Assembly: GCA_938743325.2 (NCBI GenBank)
Contig: OW568861.1
Coordinates: 620,001 to 684,000, forward strand
Direction of reading: 5' to 3'
Source: Pycnococcus provasolii
Lineage: Eukaryota > Chlorophyta > Pseudoscourfieldiophyceae > Pseudoscourfieldiales > Pycnococcaceae
Length of the DNA: 64,000 nt
The translations under genes and the position numbers were made by a program. The stretch's first letter is position 1. Every line of letters begins with the position of its first letter. Under the pieces are notes generated by a model. That model worked only from the letters and a program-made list of their open reading frames with translations, was not told the origin of the DNA and did no database searches. Positions 10,235 to 20,024 of the stretch are shown here, piece by piece.

Positions 10235-10897
10235 TCACTCGTTTTGCTCAAGCCACTTGTTGATAGCCTTGTCGTTTTCGGAGCACTTTTGAAAAGGCGA
10301 GTCGCAGTACTTCTTAATCACGCCAAAGTAGTCGCCATAGTTCTTCTTGTAGTATTGCTGAAGCCTCTCCTCCTTGCGTTCTTCTCTCTTTTCGTCGCTG
10401 GCAGCCTTGAGCTTGCGGATGAGTGCGGTGTCTGCATCGCTGTCAGCAATCTTGCGAGCCTTCTGCAAACGCGCCGACTCCTTGATCTCCGGCTCCGGTG
10501 GAGGCGTAGGTTCCGGCTCTGGGACAGGCGCAGGCTCATCGGTCACCGCCACCTCCTCCGCTGCTGGCACCACCACCTCTTCGTCTGCGCGTGCAGAAAG
10601 CGGCACTTGTGCTGAAATGCCGAGCATGATGGTAGTCGTTATAAGTGTGCGTCGTTGCATCCTCTGAAACGTGGATGCGAACGAGGATGCGCCATCATAA
10701 TCACGCTGTTGTGCGTGTAGAGAAGACTGGAGAGAAGACTGGACCCTAACCCTCCCTAAGACAGAAGACTGACGACGAGCACTGGCACGTACGTGGCTAC
10801 ACGTACGCAAGCCAAAGCCAAAGCCGCCACCACCACAGCCACCACCGCCACCACAGCCACCACCACGGGTGTGCAAGGAGGACCTCACCGGTAGCAT
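10235..10897 (-). CDS. Predicted thylakoid-lumen protein of unknown function
   Basis: The 220-residue protein shows a two-part plastid import leader. A Gly/Ser/Arg-rich transit peptide comes first. Then MQRRTLITTTIMLGISA has a twin-arginine pair and hydrophobic core, ending in a signal-peptidase-like site (ARA then DEE) near residue 104. The predicted mature part begins with an acidic Pro/Glu/Val linker. It continues as a highly charged helix (KREERKEERL) and ends in a compact C-terminal segment with two cysteines (KKYCDSPFQKC) that could pair. I do not recognise the family. It converges with the diflavin reductase gene, with 102 bp between stops. A photosystem-associated lumen role is a guess from location only. 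Confidence 0.65.
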   Translation of the reverse strand: MLPVRSSLHTRGGGCGGGGGCGGGGFGFGLRTCSHVRASARRQSSVLGRVRVQSSLQSSLHAQQRDYDGASSFASTFQRMQRRTLITTTIMLGISAQVPLSARADEEVVVPAAEEVAVTDEPAPVPEPEPTPPPEPEIKESARLQKARKIADSDADTALIRKLKAASDEKREERKEERLQQYYKKNYGDYFGVIKKYCDSPFQKCSENDKAINKWLEQNE

Positions 10898-11004
10898 GTT
10901 AAAGTTTTAACAGAGAAAAGAGGATAAACAGTTTACAGTTCCATACAGAGATCCCCGCCAGATGGAGATGAGATGTTTCCCGTCCACTTGTTCGGGGTTA
11001 GGAG

Positions 11005-11742
11005 TTAGGGGTTCGCTCTGAGCCCGTCGCCGAGCACGGTGACGTGTTTGCTCTGCACCCGCACCACGAACACGGCGCCTTTCTTCGGAACCGCGACGGA
11101 GCGTCGAGGCGTCTTGCCAACCAGGTTCGTCGCACGAAGCCTCAAAGCGCGCGCAGTGTGCTCTGCCACCACGCCGCGCAAGCCGACGTACGCGCCGTGC
11201 GTGTGGCTCTCGACGCGTACGTGCAAGCCCGCCCACCTGCTCGCAGGGATCGTCGCGACGCTCGCGGGCGAACGAGCGAGCTGAGACGCTTGTTCGTCAG
11301 ACGTTGAGGCACGCTTCCACCGCGCATGCCAAGGCCGCGCGGGTGGGGGTGCCAGCGTGCCTTGGTTCGCCGCCGGCGCAGCCTCCGTAGATGCCGTTCG
11401 CCTCAACCACCTCCTCTTGCCTTTTGTGTCCCTCGCGCCGACGGGCGTGCGCGCCGCCGCTTTATCCTCATCCTCAAGCACAAGCGCCTTTCCCCTCAGC
11501 TTTGCGCTGAGCGCTGCACTCGTGTCGACGTCACGTACGTCTGTGGCCATGAGTCGCTCGATGAGCGCGGCGGCCGCCTCCGCCGAGTGGGACGCATTCG
11601 CAGTTGTTGTGCCTCTGCTTTGATGTTGTTGGTCGCTGCGTTGACTCTCTTTTCTCGCCGTACATCTCCGCTTCGCATTCGCCTGCGTTTGCGCGCCCGA
11701 CGGGCGTTTGCGCGCGGGCGGCGGCGGGCGATTATTCGTCAT
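11005..11742 (-). CDS. POP4: RNase P/MRP protein subunit POP4 (Rpp29)
   Basis: The C-terminal ~85 residues match the Rpp29/POP4 Sm-like fold: LHVRVESHTHGAYVGLRGVV, then RATNLVGKTPRR, then SVAVPKKGAVFVV and KHVTVLGDGL. In the family this barrel contacts RNase P and RNase MRP RNA, which process tRNA 5' ends and rRNA. The N-terminal ~160 residues are basic, Ser/Ala-rich and probably disordered, with KRKR-like nuclear-localisation clusters (KGKRRWLRR). Length is 245 residues with a clear ATG. The last codons lie in a GGGGTTAGG-like stretch, so telomere-type sequence overlaps the gene end. TTACA (TGTAA on the coding strand) is present at 10933. The fossil retroelement begins about 230 bp upstream of its start. 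Confidence 0.82.
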   Translation of the reverse strand: MTNNRPPPPARKRPSGAQTQANAKRRCTARKESQRSDQQHQSRGTTTANASHSAEAAAALIERLMATDVRDVDTSAALSAKLRGKALVLEDEDKAAARTPVGARDTKGKRRWLRRTASTEAAPAANQGTLAPPPARPWHARWKRASTSDEQASQLARSPASVATIPASRWAGLHVRVESHTHGAYVGLRGVVAEHTARALRLRATNLVGKTPRRSVAVPKKGAVFVVRVQSKHVTVLGDGLRANP

Positions 11743-12526
11743 CGAATCACAAAATGAAGAGTTTTGGGAATTGGGGTCACGAAAACTTCAAACCCCGAAC
11801 CCCGAACCCGACCAGGCTTGACTGACTGACTGACTGTAATTCAGGACAGATCTCGCGCGTACTGTAGAACTATCTAAGGTTAGACAAAACTAAGATCGAG
11901 AGCGACCATTGCACGATTGACCAGGTCCATTGACCCAATTGACCGGCGGCGGGAAGCCGGGAACGGAACGGAATGGGCGTGCGCGTAAGTCGTAAGGACC
12001 TTTATGAGTTTATGCTCGTCGCCTCGGGAGCGCGTTCATGGGATTTGATTCCGCGCGTTCTGGAGAAAGCACGGGACGACGCCGCGCACATGATTCTCGT
12101 CGCGCCATGCTGGCCCAGTGCGGCCTGGTTCCCCGCTTTACTCGAGCTGCAATCCGCACACAGCATCCTCCAGCCTCGCCGCGAAATCTTTTACCCGGGA
12201 CATTCCGGCTCAGTCGAGCCGCAGGGCAACCCGCGCTGGGCCACCGGGCTGTGGTTGCTCAATGGCAAGACTCCGTCGCCAGCGCCGTGATTCCACCCAG
12301 CCTCCGCTCCCATCCGCTCCATTCCACCGCGCAGCAGCTCCTCATTCACAGCCGCCGCGCATCCACCTGGGACGCCTACGGCTCCAAACTCGACCGCTTT
12401 CTCTCATTCTGCGCGGAACACGACTTTCAGCCGCTGCCTGCTGACGACTGCACCATCCTCTTCTATTTTGCGTTCCTCTCGGACGAGGACGAGGTTCACA
12501 GTCCATCGCTCAATCCTTATGTCTCC

Positions 12527-14273
12527 TGAGCGAGTGAGAGATTTGGATTGGGGGTTTGATTGTGGGATGGTGAAGGGGCCTTGTTGTGGTATGCATCACG
12601 GCCGTGTGCTACACGAAGAAGAAGCCTCGATCAGGTAGAGGTAGACACATTCGCGTCAGCAAGCTTAATTGCCGTTGGGAGGAAGGACTTGCGCCCGTTT
12701 GGGCACGTTGCGTTGCACGACGGCGACGCTGCATTGCTGCACCTTGACAACTTCGCCTTCGCTTTCGCCTGGAGGAAGAAGGCTGCTAATGCTCCTGAGA
12801 GTGACATCATCGTCGCAAAGGGGCAGTGCCAATATGTGCCAGTAGTGCCGCGCCCATACACGAACTTCGAGCTTGGCACGGGACCACACGGCTTCCTCAA
12901 CTACCAACAACTCGTTCGCATCGCCAGTGAGGGCAGAGCACTCGCCGCCCCTGTCTTATTGGGCACGCAGGAACTCAAGTGCGTGGTCGATGAGGCGCGC
13001 TGCCACGTGGGTGCATCACAAGGAACGCACGGAACGCAAGCAACACAAGGAACGCAGAAATCGGCGCGCCGTGCGGGGAGGAAGAACAAGAAGGAGAAGG
13101 TACTGAGCGCGAAGTGCGTCGCAGAAATGGTTCGACGACATGTGAATAACACGATCATGAAGCAAGCGTCATTTCCAGGGTGTAGGGCGCCGTCAAGAGC
13201 GCTAGACTGTCGTGACGCATGATGGTGGGTGGCGTGGCGGTGTTGAGGTGAGGAGAAGAGATGTGTTTGGGGTTTAAGGAGAGGAGAGGAGGCACGCAGG
13301 TCGCGCCACCAGAATGGCAACGCGCACCACATGCTGAAGTGGTGGAGCTGGCGGCGGTGGAACTGGAAGGTGTCAGGACCAAGCTGTGCTTGGCCACTGA
13401 GCGAGTGGAACGTGCCACGGCAGCGACGGCTGAACAGGTGGAACGATCTGCAGCGGCGGTGGCGGCAGAACGAGTGTCAGCTACAATAAAGCTGGTGAGG
13501 CGAATCGTCACAGGAGAAGTGAAGGTCTCGCCGCACAAGCTGCCGCGAGGTAGCGTGGAGTTCAAGCTGGGCGACGCGGTGGCAACCGCAAATAAGCCGC
13601 TGTCTGACACGGGATGCAATGTGTGGGTGCTGACACGCAAGCTCTGGAGGAAGCTGGAAGCGGCGATGCCGAAGGGAGTAGAGGTGCGAGGGCATCCGCT
13701 GACCACCGCCATGGGCGACGAACAAGGTAAAGAGGTACCGCTGGAGGCGGGCATGGAGTGCACGGTGGCGCCGGGGTCACCTGAGGCTACATGCATGCCG
13801 TGCGCGGTGGTCATCGCCGAAGACAACGACGTGTTCGACTGCCTGTGAACAAAGATGGGCAAGGAGTATTTGTGAATAACGAGTACGTGGAAATGTAAGA
13901 AGGTGGCGTGTAACACCAATTGGGCAACCAACCCCCCCAGCTCCGACCCCTCCGGAGGCCTCAGGAGGCCTCAAGACCCCTCCGGACCCCTCAGGAGGCC
14001 TCAGGAGGCCTCAGACCCCGCAGACCCCTCCGGAGGCCTCAGGAGGCCTCAGGAGGCCTCAGACCCCTCCGGAGGCCTCAGGAGGCCTCAGGAGGCCTCG
14101 CCAAAAGCGCGGCCTCCGGAGGCCTCCGGAGGGGTCTGCGGCCTCCGGAGGCCTCCGGAGGCCGCTGTCGAAGAAGTAGACGCGAATCTATTTTGTTGCC
14201 CCTCAACGCCGTGCACACACACCCACACACCACGTTCACCGCCACAGCCTGTCGCGTGACGGCGAATCAGTCA
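12527..14273 (+). mobile_element. Nested insertion with TG...CA ends, 5-bp target duplication and protease-like fossil
   Basis: This 1747-bp block interrupts the recombinase of the surrounding DIRS-class fossil. It begins TGAGCGAG, ends AATCAGTCA, and is flanked by the 5-bp direct repeat TCTCC (12522-12526 and 14274-14278), the signature of an integrase-type insertion as used by LTR retroelements. Inside, 13261-13848 encodes a helical Glu/Ala-rich segment followed by a retropepsin-like portion with DTGCNVWVL, consistent with a Gag-protease remnant. An unrecognised frame lies at about 12600-13222, and a GGAGGCCTC satellite fills 13945-14163. I could not find matching long terminal repeats at the two ends, so it is a degenerate or non-autonomous relative, younger than its host element. 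Confidence 0.6.
13945..14163. repeat. GGAGGCCTC satellite with inverted halves
   Basis: Short units built on AGGAGGCCTC and the palindrome GGAGGCCTCC are reiterated about twenty times. The left part reads mainly cctcaggaggcctc with spacers gacccctccgg. The right part (from about 14105) reads as its reverse complement, ggcctccggaggcctccggaggggtc, so the block could fold into a large hairpin. Many AGGCCT hexamers result. It lies within the nested insertion and is unrelated to neighbouring coding sequence. Confidence 0.85.
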
Positions 14274-15101
14274 TCTCCGCCATCAACCAGGTACACGAGG
14301 ACCTCGGCTTTCCCAAGCCTGCCATCGGCGGACTCATGCGCCGCATCCGCGCCGGCTTCGCCAGCATTGAGGCAGAGCGCCGCGGACCATCCACGCAGAC
14401 GGAACCTCTTCCTGCCTTCGTCGCCGCTGCCATCCTCGACCTTGGCTTCTCTGCCACTGACATCTACCTCATCCGCGATTGCACCCTGCTCGTGCTCTCC
14501 TACTGCTTCTTCTCGCGCGGCGACTCCGGCGTCCGCGCTACCCGCCCTGCCATCCGCATCGATGCTGACGGCCTCCACCTTGCCGAGGCTGCCAAGAACG
14601 TCGCCCGTCTGCTGCCTCGCCTCCTTCGCTACCCCTGGCCCGCTAATTCTGCCGGACGCGCACCGCACGATCTGCTGCGCCTCTTCTTTACGCGATCCGC
14701 TGCTGCCTGGGCCGATCGCGGCTACTCGCCGCCTGCTCAGCTCTTCCGCCTTCCCAACGATACCCTCGTGCCCGTCGTCGAACACGGCGTCCGCGAATCC
14801 GTTCTACCCGCACGCCTCATGGACGCTGCTCTCACCAACGTGCTGCCCCGCCTGCCGCACCGCCCTTCTCCGTTCGGCCGCTGGACCAAGAAATCCATCC
14901 GCCAGGGTGCCGCCAGCTCTGCACTCGCGATTGGCGTGTCCCTTCCACGCATCATGCGCTGGGGCATCTGGCTCAGCCTGGAAGCCATTCAGGTCTATCT
15001 CGATCCTCTGATGCCCGCCGATCCTCACGCTCATCTCTTTTTTGGCCACCTTCTGCGGGCTCCTGACTCAGCCCCGCTCTACGTGGCTCTCTCCAACCAG
15101 A

Positions 15102-15388
15102 CCGCCAACAGTGCCGGTCAGGAGGCACGTTAGGGTTTCTTGGTAACCCTGGTGCCTGCCGGCACCTATCCTGCTAGGGCTTCGCCCTACCATTGCTTTG
15201 TCGTTCTGCTCCCGCCCTCTTTCGCTCCCACCCAATTTTGCCTCCTGACCGACTTTTGTTTGCTTTGTCGTTCTGGACCTAAACAGTTTTTTCCTTTTCT
15301 CGCTACAAGAATTCGACTTTTTGCAACTTTTTCATTCTTGTAACTCAAAGCACAGTTTAAGCCGCCAACAGTGCCGGTCAGGAGGCAC
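15102..15388 (+). repeat. 3' end of the DIRS-class fossil: 27-bp direct repeat flanking a 233-bp segment
   Basis: An identical 27-bp sequence, starting ccgccaacagtgccggtcag, occurs at 15102-15128 (over the last recombinase codons) and again at 15362-15388. The segment between them has no coding potential. In PAT/Ngaro/Kangaroo-type DIRS elements the 3' end reads B1-A2-B2, with B1 and B2 identical, and this fits that plan. The matching A1 copy would be at the lost 5' end. The second copy ends 85 bp before the start codon of the ankyrin-kinase gene. Confidence 0.7.
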
Positions 15389-15473
15389 AAGGTGGAACGA
15401 GGAGGTGGCGCTCGCGTGCCCCCCCCCCCCCGTGCCTTGTGTGCAACACTACCTGTGCCATTATCCACGGTGG

Positions 15474-17102
15474 ATGTCGCCAAGGCCTTCCGGAAATTCG
15501 GTCGCGCCCATGGAAACAACCAGCTTGGCCAGCGTCGGAATGCCAATGAAGAGACGTGACCAGAGCTTCTCTTCGTCTCAGGCGCTTGCCGATATGATTA
15601 CAGAAGACACGCTCGCGCCAAGCGGTGACAACCCGCCGCTGCAACACAGGCAAAGAGCGAACTCGAACAACAGCGTTGACGAGTCAAGTGCAAACTCGAG
15701 CTACGCAGTCTTGGATACAGTGCAAGAAGAACCTTCTGAAGCTGGGCAGAAGCTTTCGCCACGGCTGGACTCGCACGGTGTGATTGAAAAGTGGCAGTTT
15801 AACCACGTACACGCTGTCGCGGAAATAAACTTCCTCGCGAACATTGGCGACCTGAAGAGACTGCAGACGGCCGTGAAAAAACTCCGAATCGAACTCAAGC
15901 GTTGCTACGACTACGACCAGCGCACGCCGCTTCACGTTGCATGCGACGCGGGCTCCTATGCCGTGGCAGAGTGGCTCATTGAGGCGGGCTCTCAAGTCAA
16001 CTCGCGAGACCGTTTTGGAAACACACCGCTCTCCTGCGCGGTGAAGAGTGGGCACAAGCTGCTGACTCAGCTCCTGGACAGCAAGGGAGGGCTTGTTCCC
16101 GAGGCGCCTGGTCGCGCCAGCAAACTCGTAAGCCTCGGCGAGAGCTCACTGCACGGGAGCATAGACCTCGAGAACTATGACGACGACTTGGACGAACGGT
16201 GGGAAATTCCCGCCGATAGTATCGAAGTTGGAAAGCTGCTTGGCGAAGGCCAGTTTGGTAGCGTGTACCAGGCGCAGTGGCGCGGCACACCGGTAGCGGT
16301 GAAAAAAATCAAGCTTGACATGGAGGAAGACGTCACAGCGGTGAACGAGTTCAAAAGCGAAATTGCAATACAGCACACGCTACATCACCCAAACATTCTC
16401 CAGTTTTTCGGCGTCGTGCTGAAGACCGAAAAAGCGAACTCGGTGATGATTGTCAACGAGATCATGTTCGGGGGCACAGTAGAGGGAGCTTTCAAAGACT
16501 CCGTCGCGTGGTCGCAGCGCACCGCGGCCTCGAAAATGCTCGACGTGGTTCGCGCTTTGGCGTACTTGCACAATCTGAGGCCAAATCCCATCATTCATCG
16601 AGACCTGAAACCTGCCAACCTGATGCTGACGAGGGCAGGCACGGTGAAGGTGGCCGACTTTGGACTAAGTAAGGCATTCCGCATTGCTGGCGGCAGCTCG
16701 CCACAAAGGAATACCAGCCTGAAGGCGTACAAAATGACGGGGGAGACGGGCAGCTACCGATACATGGCTCCGGAAGTGTTCTCGCATTTGCCGTACAACG
16801 TGCCGGTGGACGTGTACGCGTTGGCGATGATTTGTTTCCAAGCTTTTACATGGCAGCAGCCATTTACGGACATTCCCGCGCTTGAGGCTGCCCGCGAGGC
16901 TGCGAGCGACACTCAGCTGCGTCCGAATGCGGGCATTTTGCCCAAGGCTTGGCGTAAGACGATCGAGGAGATGTGGGACTCGGATCCCGCCGCTCGTCCG
17001 ACGACGCTGGAGCTCTTGCCCGTGTTTGAGAGCGGGTATGAGAAGCTGGAGGCTGAGCACGCGAAGGACAGTAAGAGCAACGCGTGCTGCGCAGTTATGT
17101 AA
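15474..17102 (+). CDS. Ankyrin-repeat TKL protein kinase (ILK/Raf-like) with C-terminal CaaX motif
   Basis: The 542-residue protein starts at ATG 15474; an open frame upstream lies in transposon sequence and lacks an ATG. Two ankyrin repeats (RTPLHVACDAGSYAVAEWL; NTPLSCAVKSGHKLLTQLL) precede a kinase domain with glycine loop GEGQFGSVY (near 255), VAVKK lysine, catalytic loop HRDLKPANLM (near 375), DFGLSK and YRYMAPEVF. All catalytic residues are present, so it should be active, unlike animal ILK. Ankyrin plus TKL kinase is the layout of plant integrin-linked-kinase-like Raf kinases. The protein ends KSNACCAVM: a CAVM box is a good farnesylation signal, and the preceding cysteine could be palmitoylated, predicting membrane attachment. 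Confidence 0.88.
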   Translation: MSPRPSGNSVAPMETTSLASVGMPMKRRDQSFSSSQALADMITEDTLAPSGDNPPLQHRQRANSNNSVDESSANSSYAVLDTVQEEPSEAGQKLSPRLDSHGVIEKWQFNHVHAVAEINFLANIGDLKRLQTAVKKLRIELKRCYDYDQRTPLHVACDAGSYAVAEWLIEAGSQVNSRDRFGNTPLSCAVKSGHKLLTQLLDSKGGLVPEAPGRASKLVSLGESSLHGSIDLENYDDDLDERWEIPADSIEVGKLLGEGQFGSVYQAQWRGTPVAVKKIKLDMEEDVTAVNEFKSEIAIQHTLHHPNILQFFGVVLKTEKANSVMIVNEIMFGGTVEGAFKDSVAWSQRTAASKMLDVVRALAYLHNLRPNPIIHRDLKPANLMLTRAGTVKVADFGLSKAFRIAGGSSPQRNTSLKAYKMTGETGSYRYMAPEVFSHLPYNVPVDVYALAMICFQAFTWQQPFTDIPALEAAREAASDTQLRPNAGILPKAWRKTIEEMWDSDPAARPTTLELLPVFESGYEKLEAEHAKDSKSNACCAVM

Positions 17103-17301
17103 GTCAAAGAGCTCTTATTGACAAAGAACAACGTTTTCGCAAGCGGTTTGCCCTGTGTGTGACCCTTGAATCACAGGTCGAACGATGGGAAGCAAACCCC
17201 GAAAAAACTCGCCCAAGCCTATCTGTCTGCCGTAACGTTTTTGACTTTTCCCCCCCCTCCCCCTCCAAGTTGTGTTTGTCTCAGTTTTGGTTCCATGCGA
17301 A

Positions 17302-17388
17302 ATGACGTTGACTCCCCCTCCAAGTGACTCAACGGCATCCATGCCCGCAATGCCTGCTCCCATGGCGTCGCCATCCATGTGTGAGCAA

Positions 17389-17425
<37 letters not shown>

Positions 17426-19035
17426 GTGGTGGTGCTGGTGGTGCTGATGGTGGACCCGTGCTGGTGGTGGAGCCGGGTCCCTCGTGCGGCTATGCCAGCA
17501 GTGGCTCACCACTCACCTTGCAACCTCTAACGCCCAAGAGCGATGGCAGTGGGGTTCTTGCCACAGCCGGTGAGGCCGCTGCTGCTTCTGATGGTAAGGG
17601 CCTGCCGCGCATGTCGTCGGGATTGGAGACCCGCGAGTCGGCATTCGACGAAGCGATTTTCGGCGGGGACGCCGCGGACATTCGCGAGGTGCGCAGGCTC
17701 GCGAGCCTCGGCGTGCCCGACGGTGACCCGTGCCTTCGTGCAACCGTGTGGAAGCTCATGCTTGGCTACCTGCCTCCTGAGAGAAACCAGTGGGACGATG
17801 TGCTGGCTGAAAAGCGGGCGCAGTATCTCGAGTTTGAGCGACACGTAACCGTCTCATTCGAGGAGCGTTGTGGAGGAAGCAGCGGCAGTGGAGGCGGCGG
17901 CGAGGAGGGACTGACGCGTGAGGCGGCGAGCGACGACCCTCTGTCGACGCCGCTACGTTCGGAGAAGAAGAGCGACAGCAAGTGGGCGGAGCACTTTGCT
18001 GACGAGGCGACGCGCGAGCAAATTAGCGTTGACGTGCTACGCACGCGTCCGGAGATGCACTTTTTCAACGGCGAAAGCGGGCCCGCTGCACTCGCGCGGC
18101 AGGCTGAGATGCGCCGCGCTCTCTTCGTCTACGCGAAGCTCAACCCTGGCACGGGATATGTGCAAGGCATGAACGAGCTCTTTGCGCCTCTGTACTACAT
18201 GTTCAGCCTCGCGGATGAGGCGCAAGCGAAGGCGAAGGGCAGAGATGCGACGGCGCAGAGCAACGGCGACGGCACGAAGGGCAGCGCGCCACGCTCGGAA
18301 CCGCCTCCCCCATCCGCGGCGGAAGCTGACGCCTTCTTTGCGTTTGTGAGCCTCATGTCGGAGATGAGAGACTGCTTTGTCAAGCAGCTTGACGACACGA
18401 GCGTTGGTGTCAAGGCGCTCATGGCACGTCTCATGGAAATTGTTGAGGCGGAGGATCCGGCGCTGCATGGCCGGCTCGAGGGCGTCTCAGGCGGCGCAAA
18501 TGACAGCCAAGATGACATCAGCCCCACGGGCAAGCTTGCCGCTCGATTCAGCTCCGCATGGAGCGCCTTTTCGGCGTCAAGTCAGCAGTACGTTCGCAAT
18601 CTCCGCGAGCGTGCTCGGGGGGGATCAGCCTCCGAGGGAAATGCCACAAGGGGCAGTCGCGCGGCGTCTCTGTCGAAGGAGATGGAAGCCAATCGCCGTG
18701 AGACGGAAAACATGCGAGGTCGCGTCGACCCGCAATTTTACGCCTTCCGCTGGATCACGCTCGCGCTGACGCAAGAATTCACGCTCGTCGACGTGGTGCG
18801 TCTTTGGGACTACCTGTTAGCGGCAGAGCCTCTTTGCGTCGTCGAGCGGCTTCTTCGTCTGTGTGCATCCATGCTGCTTCGTGTCAAGCCAATGCTGGTA
18901 AATGCAGACTTCCCCACGTGCGTGAAGCTGCTCCAAACGTACCCGCTTGAGCCAACGGAGGAGCTTTGCGAGGACGCAGGCAGCACGGACGTCGTCGCCG
19001 TACTTCTGAGAGGCGCATTTCGTATGGAGACGTGA
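17302..19035 (+). CDS. TBC-domain Rab GTPase-activating protein (TBC1D13-like)
   Basis: The 577-residue protein opens with Pro/Ala/Gly low-complexity sequence containing a polyalanine run from a GCT repeat. It then has a TBC domain: GVPDGDPCLRATVWKLMLGY, the arginine-finger motif ISVDVLR (IxxDxxR), the glutamine-finger motif YVQGMNELFAPLYY, and FRWITLALTQEF followed by VVRLWDYLL. Both catalytic fingers are present, so it should accelerate GTP hydrolysis on a Rab GTPase in membrane traffic. Long acidic and Ser/Gly-rich inserts split the domain, as in TBC1D13 relatives. The first ATG of the open frame is 17302. It converges with the DDAH gene (71 bp between stops), and a TGTAA signal lies at 19058. 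Confidence 0.88.
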
Positions 19036-19106
19036 TGGACCTTCGTCGCATCAATGATGTAAAGTACTAGCCTTAAATAATCTTTAGTGTACACTCATAT
19101 CCGTTT

Positions 19107-19988
19107 CTAATCCAGCGAGTATCGCAGCGAGAGGCATGATAGCCCGCCGTCCACGAGCGCAGCCTGCGATGTCGATAGCACTTTCACCTTGTATCCAGCG
19201 GCGTCAAGCTTTTCCGCGGTACGGTCGAACCCTTTTGACACGAATACCGTGTCATTGAAGCGTATCGAGTTCGCGGCAGCCTCCTCGCCGTCCGGCGTTT
19301 CAATCACGCGATAACCGTCGAAGCAGCCACTGCGCGCCAGGAGCGGCGTTGCGAGTATGGTGTCGGCGTCAAGCAGGCTGGACTCCGTCTTGAAGTGCAG
19401 GATCTCCGGCGGCGTGTTGACGACCCTCAGCCGATAGCCCAAGCTCTCAACAACTGATCGCAGGTCCTCCACCCCAGCCTCGTTCGTCCGCGCCGACAAG
19501 CCTATCAGTACCTCATGATCCGTGCATAGGATATCTCCGCCCTCAACGAAGCCGTCCGTATTCAAGTCGATCACGCCGTCGGTGTAGCGTAGCAAATCGT
19601 CCCTGATGGCTGCCGCCTCGCCGCGCCGTGTCTCCGCACCTGGTTGTAATACGATGGCTCTCCCGCAGAGTATTAGCGCCGGGTCCTCGACAAAAACGCT
19701 GTCCGGGAAGTCTTCCAGAGGCGGCAAACAAATCACCGTGGCCCCGGTCTCGGAGAGTGCGGAGACGTACGCGGCATGCTCTTCGCGGAACAGGTCTGGC
19801 GACGGCGCGCCTCGGTCTTCAGCTCTCAGACCGTTTGTTATGCTGATAGACGGCGTGCGCGTGATTGCGTGCGTGAACTGAAAGCAGCGACCTGGACGAC
19901 TCAAAGAGAAAGAGGAGGAGGAGGCGGACATTGACATGTGTATTGAAAAAATGGTCTTGATGCGACCGTGAATGTGACCTACCGACAT
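19107..19988 (-). CDS. Dimethylarginine dimethylaminohydrolase (DDAH) family protein
   Basis: The 293-residue amidinotransferase-fold protein carries DDAH signatures: FQFTHAITRTPS at the start of the fold, FPDSVFVEDPAL, the catalytic histidine region EILHFKTESSLLD near residue 198, RFNDTVFVSKG, and the C-terminal nucleophilic cysteine in VDGGLSCLSLRY near residue 284. The enzyme hydrolyses asymmetric methylarginines to citrulline and dimethylamine. A short hydrophobic Ser-rich leader may be a targeting peptide. It diverges from the ERMP1-like gene across a 327-bp spacer holding TTAGGGG repeats. Substrate in this organism is inferred from the family only. Confidence 0.9.
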   Translation of the reverse strand: MSVGHIHGRIKTIFSIHMSMSASSSSFSLSRPGRCFQFTHAITRTPSISITNGLRAEDRGAPSPDLFREEHAAYVSALSETGATVICLPPLEDFPDSVFVEDPALILCGRAIVLQPGAETRRGEAAAIRDDLLRYTDGVIDLNTDGFVEGGDILCTDHEVLIGLSARTNEAGVEDLRSVVESLGYRLRVVNTPPEILHFKTESSLLDADTILATPLLARSGCFDGYRVIETPDGEEAAANSIRFNDTVFVSKGFDRTAEKLDAAGYKVKVLSTSQAALVDGGLSCLSLRYSLD

Positions 19989-20024
19989 ACCGGTGATACT
20001 TTATCTTCGGGCAAGAGGAGTGGC

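Larger units (their letters stand above)
11973..15388 (+). mobile_element. Fossil DIRS-class (PAT/Ngaro-like) tyrosine-recombinase retroelement
   Basis: This broken element is recognised by three parts in DIRS order. First, the tail of a reverse transcriptase-RNase H region carries the typical LVAPCWPSAAWFPALLEL segment (11973-12290). Second is the N-terminal SAM-like part of a tyrosine recombinase (about 12320-12526). Third is the recombinase catalytic part (about 14279-15133), with KSIRQGAASSALAIGVSLPR and a YLDPL near the tyrosine position. The recombinase is split by a later insertion (12527-14273). The 3' end shows a short direct repeat arrangement expected of split-repeat DIRS elements. 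The 5' end with most of the reverse transcriptase is missing. It is not autonomous: 5' truncation and the insertion are the main breaks, and what remains is fairly well preserved, suggesting moderate age. Confidence 0.75.

Noticed and set aside
15321-15473. Extension of the ankyrin-kinase frame into the retroelement end
   Set aside because: No ATG is present; the sequence belongs to the fossil element and a C-run.
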